64,000 bases of DNA from Cedecea neteri NBRC 105707 = ATCC 33855 (GCF_001571265.1 NZ_BCTL01000003.1:1-64000); one strand, 5' to 3'; positions 16,660 to 27,300 are shown, counted from the stretch's first letter. Notes: generated by a model not told the origin, from the letters alone. Made by a program: numbers and translations.

Positions 16660-18587
16660 TCCTGCTTTTACTCTGTGCCTTCACGCTGTTTTTGACCGGC
16701 TACAACTTCCAGCAAATGTTGCCCGCAGGCCTTTGGTGGCAGGCGATAACCCTGCCGCAGGTCACGGATGTTTCGCAGATGCTTTTTCATTACAGCCTGC
16801 TGCCGCGAACAACGCTGGCGCTGCTCACCGGTGCCGGACTGGCGCTGGCCGGCTGTCTGTTTCAGCATATTTTGCGCAATCCTCTGGCCGAGCCGGCAAC
16901 CCTTGGCGTCGCGGCCGGGGCGCAGCTGGGGCTGACGCTTGCGACGCTGTTTTTGGCGGGAGCAGGGGAAACCGGCAAACAGCTTGCGGCGCTGGCTGGC
17001 GCAATGGCCGTAGGCAGCATTGTGCTGGGTGCCGCTTGGGGTAAACGCATGTCGCCGGTCACGCTGATCCTTGCCGGACTTGTGCTGGGACTGTATTGCG
17101 GGGCAGTGAAAAGTTTCCTCGTGCTGTTCAACCATGAACGCCTGCAAAACCTGTTTATCTGGAGCAGCGGGATGCTGAACCAGTACGACTGGGCTGGCGT
17201 GGAGTTTCTCTGGCCAAGGCTGCTGGCCGTGCTGGTGCTCATCGTCTCGATGATTCGTCCGCTGGGCATGCTGGCCCTGGACGACACGGTATTGCGTGGG
17301 CTGGGTATGAAGCTGGCTTTGGTTAGAGTTGGCGGGCTGTTTCTGGCGCTGCTGCTGAGTTCGATGCTGGTCAGCGTGGTGGGTGTGATCGGCTTTATTG
17401 GCCTGTTTGCACCGGTTCTGGCCGGGATGTTTGGCGTAAGGCGCCTGCTGCCTAAGCTTCTGGCTTCGATGGCGACGGGGGCACTGCTGCTGTTGCTGAG
17501 CGATCAGCTGGTTATTTGGGTTGAAAGCTATTGGCAAGAGTTGCCGACCGGAGCCGTGACGGCGTTGGTTGGCGCGCCTTTAATGCTGTGGCTATTGCCT
17601 CGCCTGCGCCATCAGCGTCTGGCGGCTTCTGATGATGCCAGTGCGGCTGCGGAACGCCGGCTTTCCCCTCGTACGGCGTTACTGATTACTGTTGTTTTGG
17701 CGCTGATGGCCTTACTGGCGCTGGGCGTTGGGCGGGAGAGCGCAGGCTGGTTTATCGGCATACAGGAAATGTGGCAGTGGCGCTGGCCGAGAGTGCTGTC
17801 GGCGATTGCCGCGGGCGCAATGCTCGCGGCGGCGGGTACGCTGGTGCAAAAAATGACCGGTAATCCTATGGCAAGTCCTGAGGTGTTGGGCGTGAGTTCA
17901 GGCGCGGCCTGCGCCATCGTGTTACTGATATTTCTGGTGCCCGGCGACGTCAGCGCATGGCAGCTGCCGGCAGGGTTTGCAGGCGCGGCGCTCACGCTGC
18001 TGGCGATGCTCGTTTTAGCCCGAACGGGGCTGGCACCGGGCCGGTTGCTGCTGACCGGCGTTGCGCTGAGTACCGTCTTTGCCACGCTGCTCACGCTGTA
18101 TCTGGCCAGCGGAGATCCTCGTAGCGGCGCGGTACTGACGTGGCTATCTGGCTCCACCTGGAAAGTCACCGGGCAACAGGCTTTGGTGAGCGGCGGCATG
18201 GCGCTGGTACTCATAGGGCTTACGCCGCTGGTGCGTCGCTGGCTGACTATTCTGCCGCTGGGAGGCGAAGCTGCGCAGGCGCTGGGCGTGGCCCTGAGCC
18301 GTTCGCGTATCAGCATTCTGGTTCTGGCTGCCGGATTAGTCGCTACGGCAACGCTGTGTGTTGGGCCGCTAAGTTTTGTTGGCTTGATGGCACCGCACAT
18401 GGCGAGGATGCTCGGCTTTCGCCGTGCAATGCCCCAGCTTATCGTGGCGATAGCCATCGGGGCCGGACTGATGCTGGTGGCCGACTGGCTGGGCCGAAGT
18501 CTTATCTTCCCGTTCCAGATCCCGGCGGGGTTGTTAGCCACGTTGTGTGGTGCGCCGTATTTTATCTGGCTATTGCGCAAAGCGTGA
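16650..18587 (+). CDS. fhuB: Siderophore ABC transporter permease, FhuB-like (fused two-half)
   Basis: Inner-membrane permease for ferric hydroxamates. The 645-residue product contains two FecCD permease halves in one chain, as in FhuB: the first with FHYSLLPRTTLALLTGAG and NPLAEPATLGVAAGAQLG, the second with WRWPRVLSAIAAGAML and GNPMASPEVLGVSSGAA. About 20 membrane helices are expected. A GTG at 16650 is chosen as start because GGAGG precedes it and it overlaps fhuD by 10 bases. No fhuC ATPase gene is present on either side, so energy must come from an ATPase encoded elsewhere. Confidence 0.88.
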   Translation: MRIILLLLCAFTLFLTGYNFQQMLPAGLWWQAITLPQVTDVSQMLFHYSLLPRTTLALLTGAGLALAGCLFQHILRNPLAEPATLGVAAGAQLGLTLATLFLAGAGETGKQLAALAGAMAVGSIVLGAAWGKRMSPVTLILAGLVLGLYCGAVKSFLVLFNHERLQNLFIWSSGMLNQYDWAGVEFLWPRLLAVLVLIVSMIRPLGMLALDDTVLRGLGMKLALVRVGGLFLALLLSSMLVSVVGVIGFIGLFAPVLAGMFGVRRLLPKLLASMATGALLLLLSDQLVIWVESYWQELPTGAVTALVGAPLMLWLLPRLRHQRLAASDDASAAAERRLSPRTALLITVVLALMALLALGVGRESAGWFIGIQEMWQWRWPRVLSAIAAGAMLAAAGTLVQKMTGNPMASPEVLGVSSGAACAIVLLIFLVPGDVSAWQLPAGFAGAALTLLAMLVLARTGLAPGRLLLTGVALSTVFATLLTLYLASGDPRSGAVLTWLSGSTWKVTGQQALVSGGMALVLIGLTPLVRRWLTILPLGGEAAQALGVALSRSRISILVLAAGLVATATLCVGPLSFVGLMAPHMARMLGFRRAMPQLIVAIAIGAGLMLVADWLGRSLIFPFQIPAGLLATLCGAPYFIWLLRKA

Positions 18588-18594
18588 TTGGCAC

Positions 18595-18630
18595 TAAAAG
18601 CAGGCTTGTTCCGGGCGTAGCTGCTTTTTA
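18595..18630 (+). terminator. Probable terminator after fhuB
   Basis: AAAAGCAG and CTGCTTTTT can pair around a loop of about 18 bases, 8 bases after the fhuB stop. The long loop makes this a moderate candidate. Confidence 0.5.
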
Positions 18631-18731
18631 ATTCTCATCGATTTACGTGGCCAGGCGTTTATGCTGGCCAACGTCTCTCCGGGCATTTTTCTTGCAATTT
18701 TTAATGATGAAACGATAATCACGATCAAAAT

Positions 18732-18750
18732 CATAATCGTTCTCATTAAT
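18732..18750. promoter_or_regulatory. Fur box in front of the TonB-dependent receptor
   Basis: CATAATCGTTCTCATTAAT matches the Fur consensus in 13 of 16 core positions, and another GATAATC lies just upstream at 18714-18720. It ends 26 bases before the receptor ATG, where a repressor would block transcription. Iron repression is expected. Confidence 0.75.
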
Positions 18751-18776
18751 TGTTTTTATTTTACCAGGAAATTTCG

Positions 18777-20993
18777 ATGCCTCACCAACCTTCTCATCAG
18801 GCCGGGTTTAAACCTCGCCTGATTGCGGCGTTGATCGCTGCCGCCTGCATGCCTGTTGCCGCTGCCCCACAGGAAAATCCTCAGCAAAAAGCTTTAGTCA
18901 AAGAAGAGACCATTACCGTTACTGCGACCCCGGAGACTCAGTTCAGCGCGGGCGGTAACGAGCTGGTGCCTGCTTATCTGGAAGGGCAGGTGGCCAACGG
19001 CGGCCGTCTGGGCATGCTCGGTGAGCAGGATGCTCGCAACGTGCCGTTTAACGTCATCGGTTATACCTCCAAAATGATTGAGGACAAGCAGGCCAATACT
19101 ATCAGCGACATTATCCGCAATGACGCGACTATTCAGCCCGTGCGTAGCTACGGTAACTTCGGCGAATCCTACCGCATTCGTGGTTTCTTGCTCGACGGCG
19201 ACGATATTTCATACGGCGGACTTTACGGCGTGCTGCCACGTCAGATAACGAGCACGGCTATTGCGGAGCGCGTGGAGGTTATTAAAGGTTCCACGGCTTT
19301 CCTAAACGGCGTGCCGCCGGGCGGATCTGGCGTGGGTGGGGCTATCAATATCGAGCCTAAGCGTGCGGGAAGTGAACCGCATACCCAGCTTGGCGTGGAT
19401 TATACCGGGCGCTCGCAGGTAGGCGGCACGCTGGATACCGGCCGCAGATTTGGCGATAACGATCAGTTTGGTGCCCGCGTTAACCTGCTTCACCGCGAGG
19501 GCGAAAGCGAAGTTCATGGCCAGAAGGACAGAACGTCGCTGGCAAGCGTCGGGCTGGATTACAAAGGCGATAAGCTGCGGACTTCCTTTGACGGTGGCTA
19601 TCAGAAAATGACGGTGCATAATGGGCGTATCGGCGTTGGCGTTGGGGCGATTACGGAGATGCCTGACGTGCCGGATAACCGTACAAACTACGGGCAGCCG
19701 TGGGTTTATTCGGATATGAACAGCCGTTTTGCCGCCCTGCACAGCGAGTATGATCTGCAGGACAACTGGACGCTTTATGGCGCGCTGGGCACCAGCGAAA
19801 CCGACGAGCGCGGTAATTACAGCGTGCCTAAGTTTGTTGATAACAAGGGCAACACCAGCCAGACCCGTCTTTCTACGCGCTACATCGCCGACGCTTTCTC
19901 CGGCATGGGCGGCGTGCGGGGGAAATTCGATACCGGCTTTATCGGCCACAGCGTGAACCTCGGCTATTCCGGCGTTTATCGTAAAACCCGCGCGGCCTAC
20001 ACCATGTCATCCGGTAAGACCGCCGTCGGGAATAATATCTACGATCCGTCTTATCTCGACCTCAGCCGTTTTCCGACCGTCGCTTCTGGCAGCAATATGG
20101 ACGATCCAACCCAGCGGAGCCGCACCATAACTAGCGGCGTTTCGCTTTCAGATACGCTTTCCGCGCTGGACGATAAGGTGCTGTTAACCGTGGGCGCTCG
20201 TCGCCAGGAAGTACGGGTCCGCAACTACAGCTATACGGGGGTAGAAGATCAGAAATCGCGCTTTGACGCTTTCAAGGTTACGCCGGTGTATGGCCTGGTG
20301 GTGAAGCCGTGGGAGCCAGTCTCTTTCTACGCCAACCACATCGAAGCGCTGCAGCCTGGGCCTACGGCAACGTCTAAAGCAACCAATGCCGGTAACGTGG
20401 TCGGGGTTGTGCAGTCGAAGCAGAACGAGGTCGGCGTGAAGATGGACTTTGGCCGCGTGGGCGGCAGCCTGGCGCTGTTTGAGATCAAAAAGCCGGTGGG
20501 AATGATCGACAGCAACAATGTTTACGGCCTGTATGGCGAGCAGCGCAGCCGCGGTATGGAGCTGAATGTTTTTGGCGAGCCGGTATATGGCGTGCGGCTG
20601 CTGGGAAGTGCCCTGTGGCTTGAGCCAGAAATGGTGAAGACTAACGGCGGGACAAACGACGGTAAGGACGCGATTGGCGTACCGCGCTACTCCTGGTCCG
20701 TGGGCGGGGAGTGGGATCTGCCGTGGGTGCAGAACCTGACTGCGACGGGGACGCTGCTCCGTACCGGCTCACAATACGCCAACGTCGACAATAGCCTCAG
20801 GCTGAACGGCTGGACAAGGCTCGATCTTGGTGTGCGTTACAGCATGAAGGTTAACGAGCAGACGCTGACCTGGCGCGCCAACGTCGAAAATGTCACCAAC
20901 GAGAAATACTGGGCCTCTATCGACGACAGCGGATCGTATATTACGCAAAGTGACCCACGCACGCTGAAACTTTCTATGACTGTTGATTTCTAA
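18777..20993 (+). CDS. TonB-dependent siderophore receptor (ferrichrome/FcuA-like)
   Basis: Outer-membrane gated channel for a ferric siderophore. The 738-residue product has a signal peptide to about residue 30, a TonB box ETITV at 45-49, a plug domain (NVPFNVIGYTSKMIEDKQ, then YRIRGF and EVIKGSTAFLNG) and a 22-stranded barrel ending in a terminal Phe (LKLSMTVDF). ATG 18777 is chosen over an upstream TTG because AGGAAA precedes it. Adjacent FhuD- and FhuB-like genes suggest a hydroxamate ligand. Sequence features recall FcuA and FhuE-type receptors, but the ligand is not proven. Confidence 0.88.
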   Translation: MPHQPSHQAGFKPRLIAALIAAACMPVAAAPQENPQQKALVKEETITVTATPETQFSAGGNELVPAYLEGQVANGGRLGMLGEQDARNVPFNVIGYTSKMIEDKQANTISDIIRNDATIQPVRSYGNFGESYRIRGFLLDGDDISYGGLYGVLPRQITSTAIAERVEVIKGSTAFLNGVPPGGSGVGGAINIEPKRAGSEPHTQLGVDYTGRSQVGGTLDTGRRFGDNDQFGARVNLLHREGESEVHGQKDRTSLASVGLDYKGDKLRTSFDGGYQKMTVHNGRIGVGVGAITEMPDVPDNRTNYGQPWVYSDMNSRFAALHSEYDLQDNWTLYGALGTSETDERGNYSVPKFVDNKGNTSQTRLSTRYIADAFSGMGGVRGKFDTGFIGHSVNLGYSGVYRKTRAAYTMSSGKTAVGNNIYDPSYLDLSRFPTVASGSNMDDPTQRSRTITSGVSLSDTLSALDDKVLLTVGARRQEVRVRNYSYTGVEDQKSRFDAFKVTPVYGLVVKPWEPVSFYANHIEALQPGPTATSKATNAGNVVGVVQSKQNEVGVKMDFGRVGGSLALFEIKKPVGMIDSNNVYGLYGEQRSRGMELNVFGEPVYGVRLLGSALWLEPEMVKTNGGTNDGKDAIGVPRYSWSVGGEWDLPWVQNLTATGTLLRTGSQYANVDNSLRLNGWTRLDLGVRYSMKVNEQTLTWRANVENVTNEKYWASIDDSGSYITQSDPRTLKLSMTVDF

Positions 20994-21006
20994 TCCAATA
21001 ACAAAT

Positions 21007-21029
21007 GCCCCGTTAAGGCGGGGTTTTTT
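21007..21029 (+). terminator. Terminator after the siderophore receptor
   Basis: CCCCG-TTAAGG-CGGGG is followed by TTTTTT, 14 bases past the receptor stop codon. Confidence 0.85.
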
Positions 21030-21040
21030 GTGACTGATAT

Positions 21041-21070
21041 CCGGACATTTTCAACAGTTGAAATGTCCGG
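21041..21070. repeat. 30-base inverted repeat upstream of ymdB
   Basis: CCGGACATTTTCAAC faces GTTGAAATGTCCGG with one bulged T and almost no loop. It sits after the receptor terminator and about 75 bases before ymdB, without a T-run, so it is not an ordinary terminator. It may be a cruciform, a protein-binding palindrome or the scar of an insertion end. Confidence 0.6.
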
Positions 21071-21143
21071 AAACGATAATAGTCATGTACGCGCCCCGTC
21101 TGACGAGAATAGACTACGGCAAAGTACAGTTGGAGAATGGTTA

Positions 21144-21674
21144 ATGAGTGAACGCATACAGGTAATCCAGGGTGACATCACGCAGATTGAGGTCGATGTG
21201 ATCGTCAACGCGGCAAACCCTTCGCTGATGGGCGGTGGGGGAGTGGATGGGGCGATTCATCGCGCCGCCGGGCCTGCGCTATTGGAAGCCTGTAAAGCGG
21301 TACGCCAGCTGCAGGGCGAATGCGCCCCTGGCCATGCGGTGATCACTGAAGCCGGGAACATTGCGGTAAAAGCGGTGATTCACGCCGTAGGGCCGGTCTG
21401 GCACGGTGGAGAGCAGAACGAAGCTGAGCTTTTGGAACTGGCCTACCGCAATAGTCTGGATTTGGCCGCCGCTAACGGCTATCGATCAATTGCTTTCCCT
21501 GCAATCAGCACCGGCGTGTACGGCTTCCCAAAGGCTCAAGCCGCGCGGATAGCATGGGATGTTGTTTACAAATACATTGGCCAGCGGCCGCTGCCGGAGC
21601 GTGTGGTATTTGTCTGCTTTGATGATGAAAACACGCAGATTTATCAGCAGATTGCAGCTGAGTGTCATAAATAA
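21144..21674 (+). CDS. ymdB: O-acetyl-ADP-ribose deacetylase (macrodomain) YmdB
   Basis: Cytosolic macrodomain hydrolase acting on O-acetyl-ADP-ribose; in E. coli it also restrains RNase III. The 176-residue product has the ADP-ribose-binding [18 protein letters not shown] with the catalytic Asn and Asp, and the phosphate loop [10 protein letters not shown]. The start at 21144 is preferred to an upstream in-frame codon because it matches E. coli YmdB, with TGGAGA before it. In E. coli clsC follows; here the next gene is mdoC on the other strand, so clsC is missing at this site. Confidence 0.94.
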   Translation: MSERIQVIQGDITQIEVDVIVNAANPSLMGGGGVDGAIHRAAGPALLEACKAVRQLQGECAPGHAVITEAGNIAVKAVIHAVGPVWHGGEQNEAELLELAYRNSLDLAAANGYRSIAFPAISTGVYGFPKAQAARIAWDVVYKYIGQRPLPERVVFVCFDDENTQIYQQIAAECHK

Positions 21675-21735
21675 ATCACAACAGTTTCATAAAACTTCAA
21701 TCTACGGCGGCTAAGATTCCTGGCGCAGAGATAAC

Positions 21736-21762
21736 AAAGGCCGGTGTTAATGACCGGCCTTT
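21736..21762. terminator. Bidirectional terminator between ymdB and mdoC
   Basis: AAAGGCCGGT-GTTAATG-ACCGGCCTTT is a 10-bp stem with A and T ends in both directions, placed between two convergent genes. Confidence 0.85.
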
Positions 21763-21768
21763 CGTGTG

Positions 21769-22929
21769 TTATCCCGCAAATGATTGTGGCGTAGCCGCTT
21801 TCTCCTTCGGCTTGCCTGAAAACAGGAAGCGAAGCAGGGGAATGCGCAGGTGCAGCTCATAGAGCAGCAGCGCAATGCCAACCACAAAGACCAGCCCGCT
21901 GAAGAAGCCTAAAATATTGGACGTGATGTGCGGCGTGATAAACGCGCCGAAGAACAGCGTGAGCGGATGGTGTACCAGATAAATAAATAGCGATGCATTA
22001 ACGAAATAGGTCACTCGCGCAGATTTAAAATTCAGCATTTTATAGCCCAGCGAAAACACCACGTTGACCATCCATAGCCCCATCAGCATGGTGATCACGC
22101 TTTCTGTTTCGTACATCCAGGCATCGCCGCTGCCGTAGCGCTGGTTTAATAAGTAAGCAGCAAACGCAAAGACCGCGCCCACCTGGCTCCAGCGTGAAGG
22201 CGTGGTGAACAGGATTTTCAGCGACTCGCGTTTGAACGTCAGCGCGCCGAGCATAAAGAACGGCAGATAGAACAGCGTTTGCATTACCACGAAATTAAAC
22301 AGCCCGTCGCTTAATAACGGCGCGTGGATAATAAAAATAGTTCGGCGAATAGCGGCATATAAAATGCCGAAGCCAAGAAATAAAAGTGAGAGTTTTCCCA
22401 GGGTAATTGGTGAATTATTATTCTTTTCGTTTCGAATTATAAAATTATTAATTTTTTGAAACAAAACCATGCCCAGGGTCGTTAATATCACCAGGACCAG
22501 TAAAAACCACAGGTGAGACACAAGCTCCCACACCAGCGTATTGTATTTTTGATAACCGGTGAGCGTATGCCACAAGCCGGCTTTATCGTTGATGTATTGC
22601 AGCATCATGAACTGAGGCAGCGTCAGCAGCGGTATCGCGGTGAGCATCGGGATGCCGACCCGCTCTACGCGCACGGTCCACCAGCGTTTCAGCGGGTAGC
22701 GTAGAAATAGCATGTAGGAAAAATAGCCGGAAATAACGAAGAAAACCTGCATACGAAACGCGTGAATAAAGTCATTAAATAGCGTCAGGCTCGCAGAGGG
22801 CATCGCACTATTCACGTGCCAGTGGTGGCTCGAATAGATAAGCGAAATGTGGAACGGGATGCCCAATAGCATCAACCATGCCCGGATAGAATCCAGGAAA
22901 AACTCACGTTGTTGCGGTGCGTTACTCAT
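21769..22929 (-). CDS. mdoC: Osmoregulated periplasmic glucan succinyltransferase MdoC/OpgC
   Basis: Inner-membrane acyltransferase-3 family enzyme that transfers succinyl groups to periplasmic glucans. The 386-residue product (E. coli about 385) carries about ten membrane segments, the N-terminal [20 protein letters not shown] with the family's catalytic His region, and [12 protein letters not shown]. It is divergent from mdoGH with a 277-base spacer, the standard arrangement. It acts on the glucans whose backbone MdoGH makes. Confidence 0.94.
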   Translation of the reverse strand: MSNAPQQREFFLDSIRAWLMLLGIPFHISLIYSSHHWHVNSAMPSASLTLFNDFIHAFRMQVFFVISGYFSYMLFLRYPLKRWWTVRVERVGIPMLTAIPLLTLPQFMMLQYINDKAGLWHTLTGYQKYNTLVWELVSHLWFLLVLVILTTLGMVLFQKINNFIIRNEKNNNSPITLGKLSLLFLGFGILYAAIRRTIFIIHAPLLSDGLFNFVVMQTLFYLPFFMLGALTFKRESLKILFTTPSRWSQVGAVFAFAAYLLNQRYGSGDAWMYETESVITMLMGLWMVNVVFSLGYKMLNFKSARVTYFVNASLFIYLVHHPLTLFFGAFITPHITSNILGFFSGLVFVVGIALLLYELHLRIPLLRFLFSGKPKEKAATPQSFAG

Positions 22930-23206
22930 AATACTCCAGACATTTTCAGACTATTCGTCTTATCCTTAAGACCCTATCCCATCAGGCTAAAAGTCCAGTT
23001 CAGTCTACATATTCGTGGCAACCCTACACTAAGCATGTCATCCTGTCGCCAGGATGAACTCTTAAAGCGTAAGCAGTTGTCTTTATTTTGCTTAAACCCT
23101 GAGCCAGTACGCTGAACAAAGCGGTGATTTGGTTGTCGGAAAGCAAAACTTTCCATTAAAATGGATAGATTGATTTAAGCACACAAAGGGGGATGTGCTG
23201 GTTAAT

Positions 23207-24760
23207 ATGAAACATAAAGCAAATATGATGAAAGTGTCCTGGCTTGGCGCTGCGGTAATGTTGTCCCTTTATACCACCTCGGTTTGGGCGTTCACTATCG
23301 ACGATGTCGCAAAACAGGCGAAAACCTTAGCGGGCAAGAGCTACGAAGCACCGAAAAGCAACCTGCCTTCGCAATTCCGTGAGATGAAATACGCGGACTA
23401 CCAGCAGATCCAGTTTAATCACGATAAAGCTTACTGGAACAACATCAAGACCCCATTCAAGCTCGAGTTCTACCATCAGGGTATGTACTTCGACTCGCCG
23501 GTAACCATTAACGAAGTGACCGCCACCGCGGTGCATCAGATCAAATACAACCCGGACTATTTTAACTTCGGTGATGTAAAGCACGATAAAGACACCGTAA
23601 AAGATCTCGGTTTTGCCGGGTTCAAAGTGCTCTATCCGATCAACAGCAAAGATAAGAACGACGAAATTGTCAGCATGCTCGGAGCGAGTTACTTCCGCGT
23701 AATTGGCGCCGGCCAGGTGTATGGCCTGTCCGCCCGTGGTCTGGCGATTGATACCGCTTTGCCTTCTGGCGAAGAGTTCCCTCGTTTCCGCGAATACTGG
23801 ATTGAACGTCCGAAACCAACGGATAAAACGTTAACCCTGTATGCACTGCTTGATTCCCCACGAGCGACCGGGGCTTACCGTTTTGTTATCACCCCAGGGC
23901 GCGATACCGTGGTGAACGTACAGTCGAAAGTTTACCTGCGTGACAAAGTGGGCAAACTGGGCGTCGCGCCGCTGACCAGTATGTTCCTGTTCGGGCCAAA
24001 TCAGCCGTCCCCAACGACTAACTTCCGTCCGGAGCTGCATGACTCTAACGGCCTGTCTATTCATGCCGGTAACGGCGAATGGATCTGGCGTCCGCTGAAC
24101 AACCCGAAACACCTGGCCGTCAGTTCTTACGCCACGGAAAACCCGGTTGGTTTTGGCCTGCTGCAACGTGGCCGTCAGTTCTCTCGCTTTGAAGATTTAG
24201 ACGATCGCTACGATCAGCGCCCTAGTGCGTGGGTTGCGCCGGTCGGGGATTGGGGCAAAGGTCGCGTAGAGCTGGTTGAAATCCCAACCAACGACGAAAC
24301 GAATGACAACATCGTTGCTTACTGGACGCCAGACCAGCTGCCGGATCCTGGCAAAGAGATGAACTTTAAGTACACCATCACCTTTAGCCGCGACGAAGAC
24401 AAAATGCATGCGCCGGATAACGCGTATGTGCTGCAAACTCGCCGTTCTACCGGGGATGTGAAGCAGTCTAACCTGATCCGCCAGCCGGACGGCACCATCG
24501 CGTTTGTGGTGGACTTTACCGGGGCAGACATGAAAAAACTGCCAGCCGATACGCCGGTCACCGCACAGACCAGCATTGGCGATAACGGTGAAATCGTTGA
24601 CAGCCAGGTGCGCTATAACCCGGTCAACAAAGGCTGGCGTTTAACGCTGCGCGTGAAGCTGAAAGACGAGAAGAAGACGACGGAAATGCGTGCTGCGCTG
24701 GTTAACGGCGAGCAGACATTGAGTGAAACCTGGAGCTACCAGCTGCCTGCCAATGAATAA
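23207..24760 (+). CDS. mdoG: Periplasmic glucan biosynthesis protein MdoG/OpgG
   Basis: Periplasmic two-domain beta-sandwich protein needed to shape or release the glucan chains made by MdoH. The 517-residue precursor has a signal peptide ending TTSVWAF and is nearly collinear with E. coli OpgG (for example [19 protein letters not shown] and [16 protein letters not shown]). The start is uncertain: GTG 23195, ATG 23207 and ATG 23225 are in frame. 23207 is chosen since AGGGGGA lies upstream and E. coli homologues of 511-517 residues begin at the last two. A CATCCT-GTCGCC-AGGATG hairpin (23039-23056) lies in the leader region. Confidence 0.94.
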   Translation: MKHKANMMKVSWLGAAVMLSLYTTSVWAFTIDDVAKQAKTLAGKSYEAPKSNLPSQFREMKYADYQQIQFNHDKAYWNNIKTPFKLEFYHQGMYFDSPVTINEVTATAVHQIKYNPDYFNFGDVKHDKDTVKDLGFAGFKVLYPINSKDKNDEIVSMLGASYFRVIGAGQVYGLSARGLAIDTALPSGEEFPRFREYWIERPKPTDKTLTLYALLDSPRATGAYRFVITPGRDTVVNVQSKVYLRDKVGKLGVAPLTSMFLFGPNQPSPTTNFRPELHDSNGLSIHAGNGEWIWRPLNNPKHLAVSSYATENPVGFGLLQRGRQFSRFEDLDDRYDQRPSAWVAPVGDWGKGRVELVEIPTNDETNDNIVAYWTPDQLPDPGKEMNFKYTITFSRDEDKMHAPDNAYVLQTRRSTGDVKQSNLIRQPDGTIAFVVDFTGADMKKLPADTPVTAQTSIGDNGEIVDSQVRYNPVNKGWRLTLRVKLKDEKKTTEMRAALVNGEQTLSETWSYQLPANE

Positions 24761-27284
24761 GTCTACTGAATTCTCGCACGACTACATCGAAGCACTCCCG
24801 CTTTCTGCTGAGCAGAAGGCGGCTTTGCCGACATCTGACCTTCAGGCGGTGCATGAGGCGCTTGATGCGCAGCATCACCCTTTTGAACGTGCGGATGATT
24901 CCCCCCTGGCTTCGGTAAAAGCGCGTCTTGAGGCGAGCTGGCCGGGTTCCCTCGGCGGCGAACAGCTGATTACCGATGATGAAGGGCGCACTCAGCTTCA
25001 GGCCATGCCGAAAGCGACGCGAGCTTCTATGTTCCCGGACCCGTGGCGTACCAACCCGATTGGCCGCTTCTGGGATCGCCTGCTTGGACGTGAAACGAAG
25101 TCTAAGTTCTCGTCTAAAGAAGAAGAGGCCTCTGAGCAGAAATGGCGTACCGTCGGCACTATTCGACGCTACATCCTGCTGATCCTCACGCTGGCGCAAA
25201 CCGTGGTCGCGACCTGGTATATGAAGACGATTCTTCCGTATCAGGGCTGGGCGCTGATTAACCCGGCGGACATGGGGGGCCAGGATCTGTGGGTCTCCTT
25301 CATGCAACTGCTGCCGTACATCCTGCAAAGCGGCATCCTTATTCTGTTTGCCGTGCTGTTCTGCTGGGTCTCTGCCGGTTTCTGGACCGCGCTGATGGGC
25401 TTCCTGCAGTTGCTGATGGGCAAAGATAAATACAGCATTTCTGCGTCCACGGTGGGGGATGAGCCCATCAACCCTGAACACCGTACCGCGCTTATCATGC
25501 CGATTTGTAATGAAGACGTAGATCGCGTGTTTGCTGGCCTGCGGGCGACGTGGGAATCCGTCAAAGCCACCGGGCAGCAGGCGCACTTCGACGTGTATAT
25601 CCTGAGCGACAGTTACAACCCGGATATCTGCGTTGCGGAGCAAAAAGCCTGGATGGAGCTGATTGCGGAAGTGCAGGGCGAAGGGCAGATCTTCTACCGC
25701 CGTCGTCGTCGTCGTGTGAAGCGTAAAAGCGGCAACATCGATGACTTCTGCCGCCGTTGGGGTAACCAGTACAGCTACATGGTGGTGCTGGACGCCGACT
25801 CCGTCATGAGCGGTGATTGCCTGACTAACCTCGTGCGCCTGATGGAAGCGAACCCGAAGGCCGGTATTATTCAGTCTTCGCCAAAAGCCTCCGGCATGGA
25901 TACGCTGTACGCGCGCTGCCAGCAGTTCGCCACCCGCGTTTACGGGCCGCTCTTCACTGCGGGCCTGCACTTCTGGCAGTTGGGGGAATCCCACTACTGG
26001 GGCCACAACGCCATTATTCGCGTGAAGCCGTTCATTGAACACTGTGCGCTGGCGCCGCTGCCGGGTGAAGGTAACTTTGCCGGATCAATTCTTTCCCATG
26101 ACTTCGTTGAAGCTGCGCTGATGCGCCGTGCCGGCTGGGGCGTGTGGATTGCTTACGATCTGCCTGGTTCATACGAAGAACTGCCGCCGAACCTGCTGGA
26201 CGAGCTGAAACGCGATCGCCGCTGGTGCCAGGGCAACCTGATGAACTTCCGTCTGTTCCTGGTTAAGGGCATGCACCCGGTTCACCGTGCAGTGTTCCTG
26301 ACTGGCGTCATGTCCTATCTGTCTGCCCCGCTGTGGTTTATGTTCCTGGCGCTGTCTACCGCCCTGCAGGTTGTCCACGCACTGACTGAGCCGCAGTACT
26401 TCCTCCAGCCGCGGCAGCTGTTCCCGGTCTGGCCGCAGTGGCGTCCTGAACTGGCGATTGCGCTGTTTGCCTCGACCATGGTTCTGCTGTTCCTGCCTAA
26501 GCTGCTGAGCATTATTCTTATCTGGTGCAAAGGCTCTAAAGAGTATGGCGGCTTCCTGCGTGTGACTTGTTCACTGCTGCTTGAAGTGCTGTTCTCCGTG
26601 CTGCTGGCGCCGGTGCGTATGCTGTTCCACACCGTGTTTGTGGTCAGCGCGTTCCTGGGTTGGGAAGTGGTCTGGAACTCACCGCAGCGTGACGATGACT
26701 CCACGCCTTGGGGTGAAGCCTTCATGCGCCACGGTTCTCAACTGCTGCTGGGTCTGGTCTGGGCGGTGGGCATGGCCTGGCTGGATCTGCGTTTCCTGTT
26801 CTGGCTGGCACCGATTGTCTTCTCACTGATCCTGTCGCCGTTCGTTTCCGTGCTCTCGAGCCGGGCGACCCTCGGCCTGCGCACCAAGCGCTGGAAGCTG
26901 TTCCTGATCCCGGAAGAGTATTCTCCGCCGCAGGTGCTGGTGGACACCGAGAACTATCTGGAGCTGAACCGCAGCCGCACGCTGGACGATGGCTTTATGC
27001 ACGCGGTGTTTAACCCGTCGTTTAACGCCCTGAGCACGGCGATGGCAACGGCTCGCCACCGTAAGAGTCTGGTGCTGGAGATTGCCCGTGACCGTCACGT
27101 TGAGCAGGCGCTGAACGAAACGCCGGACAAACTCAATCGCGACCGCCGCCTGGTGCTGCTGAGCGACCCGATGACCATGTCGCGTTTGCATTATCGCGTG
27201 TGGGCGAACCCGGAGCGCTATTCCTCCTGGGTTGACAGCTACAGGAAGCTGCAGCTTAACCCGCTGGCGCTGACGTCAAAGTAA
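24753..27284 (+). CDS. mdoH: Glucan glucosyltransferase MdoH/OpgH
   Basis: Inner-membrane family-2 glycosyltransferase that builds beta-1,2-glucan chains from UDP-glucose, using acyl carrier protein; in E. coli it also slows division by binding FtsZ when UDP-glucose is high. The 843-residue product has the catalytic Asp motifs ([24 protein letters not shown]), [16 protein letters not shown] and the RDRRWCQGN element, flanked by about eight membrane helices. Its ATG overlaps the end of mdoG by 8 bases, indicating coupling. The N-terminal 130 residues are the least conserved part. Confidence 0.96.
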   Translation: MNKSTEFSHDYIEALPLSAEQKAALPTSDLQAVHEALDAQHHPFERADDSPLASVKARLEASWPGSLGGEQLITDDEGRTQLQAMPKATRASMFPDPWRTNPIGRFWDRLLGRETKSKFSSKEEEASEQKWRTVGTIRRYILLILTLAQTVVATWYMKTILPYQGWALINPADMGGQDLWVSFMQLLPYILQSGILILFAVLFCWVSAGFWTALMGFLQLLMGKDKYSISASTVGDEPINPEHRTALIMPICNEDVDRVFAGLRATWESVKATGQQAHFDVYILSDSYNPDICVAEQKAWMELIAEVQGEGQIFYRRRRRRVKRKSGNIDDFCRRWGNQYSYMVVLDADSVMSGDCLTNLVRLMEANPKAGIIQSSPKASGMDTLYARCQQFATRVYGPLFTAGLHFWQLGESHYWGHNAIIRVKPFIEHCALAPLPGEGNFAGSILSHDFVEAALMRRAGWGVWIAYDLPGSYEELPPNLLDELKRDRRWCQGNLMNFRLFLVKGMHPVHRAVFLTGVMSYLSAPLWFMFLALSTALQVVHALTEPQYFLQPRQLFPVWPQWRPELAIALFASTMVLLFLPKLLSIILIWCKGSKEYGGFLRVTCSLLLEVLFSVLLAPVRMLFHTVFVVSAFLGWEVVWNSPQRDDDSTPWGEAFMRHGSQLLLGLVWAVGMAWLDLRFLFWLAPIVFSLILSPFVSVLSSRATLGLRTKRWKLFLIPEEYSPPQVLVDTENYLELNRSRTLDDGFMHAVFNPSFNALSTAMATARHRKSLVLEIARDRHVEQALNETPDKLNRDRRLVLLSDPMTMSRLHYRVWANPERYSSWVDSYRKLQLNPLALTSK

Positions 27285-27300
27285 GCCGCAGCTAAGTGAC

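Noticed and set aside
16668-17537. Minus-strand open frame (about 289 codons) opposite fhuB
   Set aside because: Gln/His-rich antisense frame of the hydrophobic fhuB gene; such frames appear by base composition alone.
24702-26042. Long minus-strand open frame (about 446 codons) opposite mdoG/mdoH
   Set aside because: Lies fully antisense to conserved mdoG and mdoH codons, has low-complexity His/Arg/Gln content typical of antisense frames in GC-rich genes, and has no ribosome site.
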